A program made the position numbers and the translations under genes. DNA of 5,626 nucleotides, from NCBI GenBank assembly GCA_004299545.1, contig SCRB01000585.1, positions 1 to 5,626 of the forward strand, read 5' to 3'. Of the stretch, positions 1 to 5,626 are shown one piece after another (position 1 is the stretch's first letter; each line of letters opens with the position of its first letter). The notes under the pieces are model-generated. The model saw nothing but the letters and a program-made list of their open reading frames with translations. It was not told the origin of the DNA and did not search any database. The stretch comes from Rhizobiaceae bacterium (GTDB lineage Bacteria; Pseudomonadota; Alphaproteobacteria; Rhizobiales; Rhizobiaceae).

Positions 1-371
1 TCGGTTCCTACCTTTCGGTGCATGAGGGGCCGCAACGCATCTCTCGCATGGGAACGGAGAAGCTGCTTTCCGGCATGATCCTCTCCAACGAGCCCGGCTA
101 TTACAAGGAAGGCCATTACGGCATCCGGCTGGAGAATCTGATTCTCGTCACCCCGATCGAGGAGGTGAAAGACGGCGACATCTCCATGCACGGCTTCGAG
201 ACGCTGACGCTCGCACCCTTCGACCGCCGCCTTATCGACAGGAGGCTGATGACGGCCGACGAAATCGCCTGGCTCGATGACTATCACGCCGGCGTCTTGA
301 CCGGGATCGCGCCGCTGGTCGATGGCGAGACATTGAAATGGCTGGAAGGAGTGACGGCACCGCTCGGCTGA
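1..371 (+). CDS. Aminopeptidase P family Xaa-Pro aminopeptidase (M24B), C-terminal part
   Basis: The gene enters from the left edge and is read in frame from base 3, giving 122 residues to a TGA stop at 369-371. Seen: VHEGPQ (residues 6-11 of the fragment), SNEPGYY (28-34) and RLENL (42-46). In M24B aminopeptidase P these blocks hold an active-site His and two metal-ligand Glu, here H7, E30 and E44. The upstream metal-binding residues and the N-terminal creatinase-like domain lie outside the window. The last 65 or so residues (GFETLTLAPFDRRLID, then MTADEIAWLDDYHAGV) match the extra C-terminal domain (Peptidase_M24_C) of the larger, eukaryote-like aminopeptidase P. Family role: a cytosolic metal-dependent enzyme that removes the N-terminal residue from peptides with proline in second position. 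It converges on azlCD across a 170-bp gap. The family call is firm; the symbol (pepP is often used) is left blank because most of the protein is missing. Confidence 0.93.
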   Translation, partial: GSYLSVHEGPQRISRMGTEKLLSGMILSNEPGYYKEGHYGIRLENLILVTPIEEVKDGDISMHGFETLTLAPFDRRLIDRRLMTADEIAWLDDYHAGVLTGIAPLVDGETLKWLEGVTAPLG

Positions 372-390
372 CTACAGCATGCTTCGATCT

Positions 391-503
391 CACCCCACCC
401 GCCTCGCTTTGCTCGGCTCCCTCCCCTCGGAGGGGAGGGAAAGGCGCCGCCGCTTTTTCCTCCCCTTCAAAGGGGGAGGTGGCCCGAAGGGCCGGAGGGG
501 ATG
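391..503. repeat. Composite inverted-repeat intergenic element, rhizobial type
   Basis: This element fills most of the gap between two convergent genes. Seen: a perfect 11-bp palindrome with a one-base centre (TCCCTCCCCTC at 418-428, GAGGGGAGGGA at 430-440); a second hairpin, CCTCCCCTT (459-467) with 471-479, loop 468-470 and one G-T pair; and a small GGCCC-GAA-GGGCC hairpin (481-493). The left half and the reverse complement of the right half resemble each other (CACCCCACC..GCC..CCTCCCC against CATCCCCTCC..GCC..CCTCCCC). The element is therefore two related units head to head. Together they can form a longer stem of about 18 bp, 429-446 with 451-468, loop CCGC and three G-T pairs. Multi-copy palindromic intergenic elements of similar build (for example RIME elements) are known from rhizobia; membership in a named family is inferred. 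No U-run directly follows a hairpin on either strand, so it is not a textbook intrinsic terminator. It could still stabilise or end both converging transcripts. Confidence 0.75.
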
Positions 504-541
504 TCGGAAATTCGGACCATAGCCGATCGCATTGATCTATT

Positions 542-835
542 CTAACCCATGAACTGGCGCAGAACGATCAGGACCACCGCGCCGGTCAGGAACATTTCCA
601 GCATGCCGCGTTTGAACGCCACGAGCCCTGCGGCCACGAGCGCGATGATTTCCGCCGGCCCGGCCGAAAGCAACTCCGGCGCCACCAAGGTCGTCAGCAC
701 CGCTGCCGGCACGGCGTCGAGGGCCGCTTCGACGCGCGGCGGGACGTTCTCGAAGCGGGACAGGACGAGATGGCCGCCGATGCGCGTCAGGTAGGTCAGG
801 ATCGCGCCGCCCAGGATGATGAGAAGCGTGGTCAT
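542..835 (-). CDS. azlD: AzlD family small subunit of a branched-chain amino acid exporter
   Basis: A 97-residue, very hydrophobic protein of normal length for AzlD (about 100 residues). Seen: a first membrane segment running into TYLTRIGG (residues 14-21), which matches the family's TYxxR pattern; then PPRVEAALDAVPAAVLTTLVAP (about 32-53), the typical AzlD central block; then further hydrophobic stretches near 60-74 and 79-94. The ATG at 835 overlaps the azlC TGA in an ATGA arrangement. A GGAG lies six bases upstream, inside the end of azlC, so the two are probably translated together. Family knowledge: AzlC and AzlD form a two-subunit inner-membrane exporter, shown to affect 4-azaleucine resistance in Bacillus and matching BrnFE of Corynebacterium. 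The substrate here (branched-chain amino acids, methionine or another) is not decided by sequence. It is the last gene of the minus-strand block. Confidence 0.9.
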   Translation of the reverse strand: MTTLLIILGGAILTYLTRIGGHLVLSRFENVPPRVEAALDAVPAAVLTTLVAPELLSAGPAEIIALVAAGLVAFKRGMLEMFLTGAVVLIVLRQFMG

Positions 836-1569
836 GGCTCACTCCGTTCCGTCGTCATCGCAAGATCGCTGGCCGTCTGCCGTTTCGCCGGCATCGACGC
901 CGCGAGAGCGATGCCGACGAGCGCGCCGAGCGAGACATGCCAGGGCGAGCCGACGAATTTGTAGGCGAGCATCGACGCTGCACCGCTGGCAAGGACCACC
1001 GGCAGCCAGAGCGGGCGCTTGCGGAACTCCATGACGAGGCCGAGAAAATAGATCGGCAGAAGGAAATCAAGGCCGAGCGCTTCGGGATTGCTGATGAGGC
1101 CGCCGAAAAGCGCGCCCAGAAACGATTCCGCGACCCATGTGAGATAAAGCGCCAACCCCATTCCCAGATACCAGGCGAAGCCCACCTTCCCCGTTTCCTC
1201 GACCTTGCGCTCGGCTTCAGCATATTGCGGATCGGTGAGCAGGAAGAAGGCGACCGCCTGCTTGAGGCTTGGCCAGCGGGCGAAATGACGGCCGATCGCC
1301 GCCGAATAAAGAACGTGGCGGAAATTCACCGCAAAGATCGAAAAGACGATGAGGAGCGGCGAAATCTTCTGGCCGAAGAGTTCGATGCCGACCATCTGGC
1401 TGGCGCCGCCGAAAATCGTGGCGCTCATCAGCACCGCCTGGACGAGCGAAAGCCCGTTGTCGACGGCCAGCGCACCGAACAGAAGCCCGAAGGGCACGAC
1501 CGCGACGATGATCGGGACGCCCGCTCGCGCACCGCGCCAGAACTCTCTCTTCGCGTTCACTTCGCTCAT
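832..1569 (-). CDS. azlC: AzlC family large subunit of a branched-chain amino acid exporter
   Basis: A 245-residue polytopic inner-membrane protein of normal AzlC length. Seen: an N-terminal FWRGARAGVPI block leading into the first membrane segment (about 17-36); FGGASQ (53-58); NFRHVLY (82-88); FLLTDPQYA (109-117); and hydrophobic segments near 70-81, 131-156, 167-180, 186-204 and 211-226. These blocks, in this order, mark the AzlC family, whose members pair with AzlD to export branched-chain amino acids. The start at 1569 is chosen because a GGAG sits six bases upstream (1576-1579) and the protein then begins MSEVNAKREFWRGA, as family members do. An in-frame ATG at 1614 would add 15 residues (MPWSRAYFPRLPETV) but has no ribosome binding site. 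The TGA at 832-834 overlaps the azlD start. No Lrp- or AraC-type regulator gene is adjacent. Substrate is inferred from the family only. Confidence 0.92.
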   Translation of the reverse strand: MSEVNAKREFWRGARAGVPIIVAVVPFGLLFGALAVDNGLSLVQAVLMSATIFGGASQMVGIELFGQKISPLLIVFSIFAVNFRHVLYSAAIGRHFARWPSLKQAVAFFLLTDPQYAEAERKVEETGKVGFAWYLGMGLALYLTWVAESFLGALFGGLISNPEALGLDFLLPIYFLGLVMEFRKRPLWLPVVLASGAASMLAYKFVGSPWHVSLGALVGIALAASMPAKRQTASDLAMTTERSEP

Positions 1570-1575
1570 GACTGT

Positions 1576-1579
1576 CTCC
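1576..1579 (-). promoter_or_regulatory. Ribosome binding site deciding the azlC start
   Basis: GGAG on the minus strand (in CCGGAGAC), six bases before the ATG at 1569. No comparable purine-rich motif precedes the alternative ATG at 1614. The azlD start has the same arrangement, with GGAG at 842-845 and six bases of spacing. Confidence 0.7.
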
Positions 1580-1593
1580 GGAAGGCGCGGAAA

Positions 1594-1624
1594 ATAGGCA
1601 CGCGACCAGGGCATGTCACGTCAA
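1594..1624 (-). promoter_or_regulatory. Weak candidate promoter for azlCD
   Basis: In the 99-bp gap between the DUF2461 stop and azlC, the minus strand carries TTGACG (1619-1624) as a possible -35. It is followed after 19 bases by GCCTAT (1594-1599) as a possible -10. The -35 is good, but the spacing is longer than the usual 16-18 and the -10 is poor. If real, the leader would be short and would exclude the longer azlC start at 1614. No intrinsic terminator is seen after the DUF2461 gene, so read-through from ligA is equally possible. Confidence 0.25.
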
Positions 1625-1668
1625 TAATGCTGATGGCTGCATGAAAAGGATTTGGGGGAATAAGGAAG

Positions 1669-2357
1669 CTAAACCGGAGGCACAGTCCGCTCGATCGCCC
1701 GTCCCCAGTCGAGCAGAGGCCGCGCGCGAAGCGCGAAACCGAGAAGTTCATCCGCAAGCTCCGGCTTGCATATGCCGGCCGGATCGATTTCATGCCGGAC
1801 GATGAAATGCCTGCTGCGGATCGCCTCCGCCAGATCGGCATCGGTAACGTGTTTGAACTCCGGCGGCATGCGCTTGAGCGCCTCCTGACCGTCGAGAGCG
1901 AGGCCGTTTCGACCGAGCGCCCTGACCATCGTGCGAAACTCTCCGGGCCGCGTGGCGATGGCATGGCGCATCGCCCGCAAAAGCGCCTTCGCAGGTTGCC
2001 ACCACGCAAGGCCGGCAAAGCAGCGGTCAAGCCCGAAATAGAGGAAGAAGACCCCCTGCTCCATCTTGGAGCCGTCCGGCGACAGGATCGCCGACAAATG
2101 CGTGTTATAGGGTCGCTTGTCCTTGGAGAAACGGACGTCCCGGTTGATGCGGAAGAGCGATTTCTTGCGGTCGCCCTTCAGCCCCAGCCCCTCCACGGCA
2201 AAGCGATCGGTCAAAACCTCGACCAGATCGCCGAGCGGTTCCTTCAATTCGTGTTCGAACAGGTCGCGGTTTTCGTGGAACCACTCGCGGCTCTGGTGGA
2301 AATCGAGTGCTTTCAGGAACGGGATGGCCTTTTCACCGAAGCCCTCGAACGTCGCCA

Positions 2358-2358
<1 letters not shown>
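1669..2358 (-). CDS. DUF2461 (TIGR02453) family protein of unknown function
   Basis: A 229-residue soluble protein with no signal peptide or membrane segment. Seen: FLKALDFHQSREWFHENRDLFE (about 14-35), matching the family's FL..L..N..REWF..NR..YE opening; RINRDVRFSKDKRPYNTHL (70-88), the most conserved block of DUF2461; a central segment with FLYFGLDRCFAGLAWWQPA (105-123), where the family has a glycine- and aromatic-rich strand; and a C-terminal segment with HFIVRHEI (184-191). Length is normal for the family. No biochemical role is established for it to my knowledge. The ATG at 2358 shares its A with the last base of the ligA TGA (TGATG), and no strong ribosome binding site precedes it. 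Translation therefore probably depends on ribosomes finishing ligA. This ties its expression to recN-ligA but does not prove a repair role. The family call is firm; the function is unknown. Confidence 0.92.
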
Positions 2359-4620
<2,262 letters not shown>

Positions 4621-4647
4621 TATGCCCCGTCCTCCTGACAGAGGTGC

Positions 4648-5626
4648 TCAACCGACGGAGGCATTTCCCCTTAACAGCCGCTCGGCGGCTGCCCTCGCCT
4701 CATCGGTCACGGTCGCGCCGGCCAGCATGCGCGCGATCTCCTCCTGGCGCGCTGACCGTTCGAGCGACTGGACGCCGGTGGAAACCCGGTCGGCATCGCC
4801 AGTCTTGGAGATGAGATAATGGGTACGGGCCCGCGCGGCCACCTGCGGCGCATGCGTCACCGAAAGCACCTGCACGCCTTGCGCAAGCCGTGACAGCCTC
4901 TGGCCGATGGCGTCTGCGATAGCGCCGCCGACACCCGTATCGATTTCGTCGAAAACCAGCGTTGGCGCCGAGCCGCGATCGGCGAGCGCCACCTTGAGCG
5001 CGAGAAGGAAGCGCGACAGTTCGCCGCCCGACGCCACCTTCATCATCGGCCCCGGACGCGTGCCGGGATTGGTGCGGACCCAGAATTCGACCTGATCGAT
5101 GCCGTCCTGCGCGCGGTTTTCCGGATCGCTCCCGATTTCGACGATGAACTCAGCCCGATCGAGCTTCAGCGCCGGCAATTCCGCCATGACGGCGCGCATC
5201 AACCCTTCCGCGGCCAGATGCCTCTGCTCCGAGAGCCGTTTCGCCGCGCGGTCGTAAGCGGCGCGACTTTCCGCCGCTTCCTTTTCGAGGGCGGCAAGCC
5301 GTTCCGCTCCGGCATCGAGATCGGCAAGATCGGCGAACATCGTGTCGCGGAGTTTCGCCAGACCATCGACCGCCACATTGTGCTTCCGCGCCACGGCGCG
5401 CAGCGCGAAAAGCCGCTCCTCCGCCTTTTCCAAGCGTTCGGGTTCGAATTCGCTTGCGCGCATGGCGGCCTCGACGGCGGCCTGCGCGGCATCGAGAGAC
5501 AGAAGCGCCTCGTCGAGCGCGGCAACGACGGGATCGAGCAGCACCGGATTCTCGGCCGCCTTGCGCTGCAGCCGCCTGTAAAGGCCGGAGAGTTGCGGCA
5601 GCGGCGAAGCGGCACCGGAAAGAACC
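4648..5626 (-). CDS. recN: DNA repair protein RecN, C-terminal part
   Basis: The frame is open to the right edge, so the gene continues outside; 325 residues are visible of a family length near 550-560. RecN is an SMC-like cytosolic ATPase that acts early in double-strand-break repair. Seen: an Ala/Glu/Arg-rich helical stretch forming part of the coiled coil (roughly residues 30-145 of the fragment); the ABC signature ASGGELSRF (198-206); Walker B TLVFDEIDTGVGG (222-234); and the switch histidine SVTH (255-258) followed by APQVAARA. This is the diagnostic C-terminal half of the RecN ATPase head. The Walker A motif and N-terminal head lie beyond the edge. The protein ends EARAAAERLLRGNASVG before TGA at 4648-4650. 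ligA follows 76 bp downstream on the same strand. An internal GTG at 5544 is not the start, since RecN-like sequence continues upstream of it. Its promoter and any LexA site are not visible. Confidence 0.96.
   Translation of the reverse strand, partial: VLSGAASPLPQLSGLYRRLQRKAAENPVLLDPVVAALDEALLSLDAAQAAVEAAMRASEFEPERLEKAEERLFALRAVARKHNVAVDGLAKLRDTMFADLADLDAGAERLAALEKEAAESRAAYDRAAKRLSEQRHLAAEGLMRAVMAELPALKLDRAEFIVEIGSDPENRAQDGIDQVEFWVRTNPGTRPGPMMKVASGGELSRFLLALKVALADRGSAPTLVFDEIDTGVGGAIADAIGQRLSRLAQGVQVLSVTHAPQVAARARTHYLISKTGDADRVSTGVQSLERSARQEEIARMLAGATVTDEARAAAERLLRGNASVG

Noticed and set aside
338..535. 65-residue open frame on the plus strand across the intergenic repeat
   Set aside because: Most of it is translated palindromic repeat (PPASLCSAPSPRRGGKG). 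This is a well-known kind of spurious protein in rhizobial annotation.
372..541. Intrinsic terminator between the convergent genes
   Set aside because: Strong hairpins are present, but none is directly followed by a U-run on either strand. The T-run at 454-458 lies inside the long stem, so I list the element as a repeat only.
537..842. 101-residue minus-strand frame beginning MSHDHASHH
   Set aside because: An out-of-frame shadow of azlD, rich in Arg and Gly, while azlD itself has clear family motifs and a ribosome binding site.
937..1644. 235-residue open frame on the plus strand
   Set aside because: Antisense to azlC; the charged composition simply mirrors the codons of a membrane protein.
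5542..5544. GTG as the recN start
   Set aside because: The frame stays open upstream to the window edge with RecN-like sequence, and the protein would lack its whole N-terminal ATPase half.

Overview
This is a GC-rich window that looks like chromosomal DNA from an alphaproteobacterium of the Hyphomicrobiales (Rhizobiales), probably Rhizobiaceae or a close relative. Three things suggest this: the rhizobial style of the LigA protein (long zinc-finger spacing and an Arg/Glu-rich insertion), the recN-ligA gene order known from rhizobial chromosomes, and the GGAGGGG/CCCCTCC palindromic element in the only sizeable intergenic gap. The genus cannot be fixed from the sequence alone.

Layout. Bases 1-371 (+) are the 3' end of an aminopeptidase P family metallopeptidase (M24B). 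Bases 372-541 separate it from a convergent minus-strand block and hold a roughly 110-bp inverted-repeat element. Everything from 542 to the right edge reads on the minus strand. In transcription order it is: recN (3' part, entering from the right edge), ligA (complete), a DUF2461 protein (complete), then azlC and azlD (complete).

How the genes fit together. RecN (SMC-like double-strand-break repair protein) and LigA (NAD+-dependent DNA ligase) form a DNA repair and replication pair separated by 76 bp. The DUF2461 gene starts on the last base of the ligA stop codon (TGATG), so it is probably translated by coupling with ligA, although its function is unknown. AzlC and AzlD are the large and small subunits of a branched-chain amino acid exporter. 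They overlap by 4 bp (ATGA), and a 99-bp gap separates them from the DUF2461 gene, so they may have their own promoter.

I see no mobile element, CRISPR array, tRNA or rRNA gene, or defence system. The genes are ordinary chromosomal ones. The points worth a second look are the folded intergenic repeat, the coupling of DUF2461 to ligA, a small leader ORF with a perfect AGGAGG ahead of ligA, and the charged insertion in LigA.
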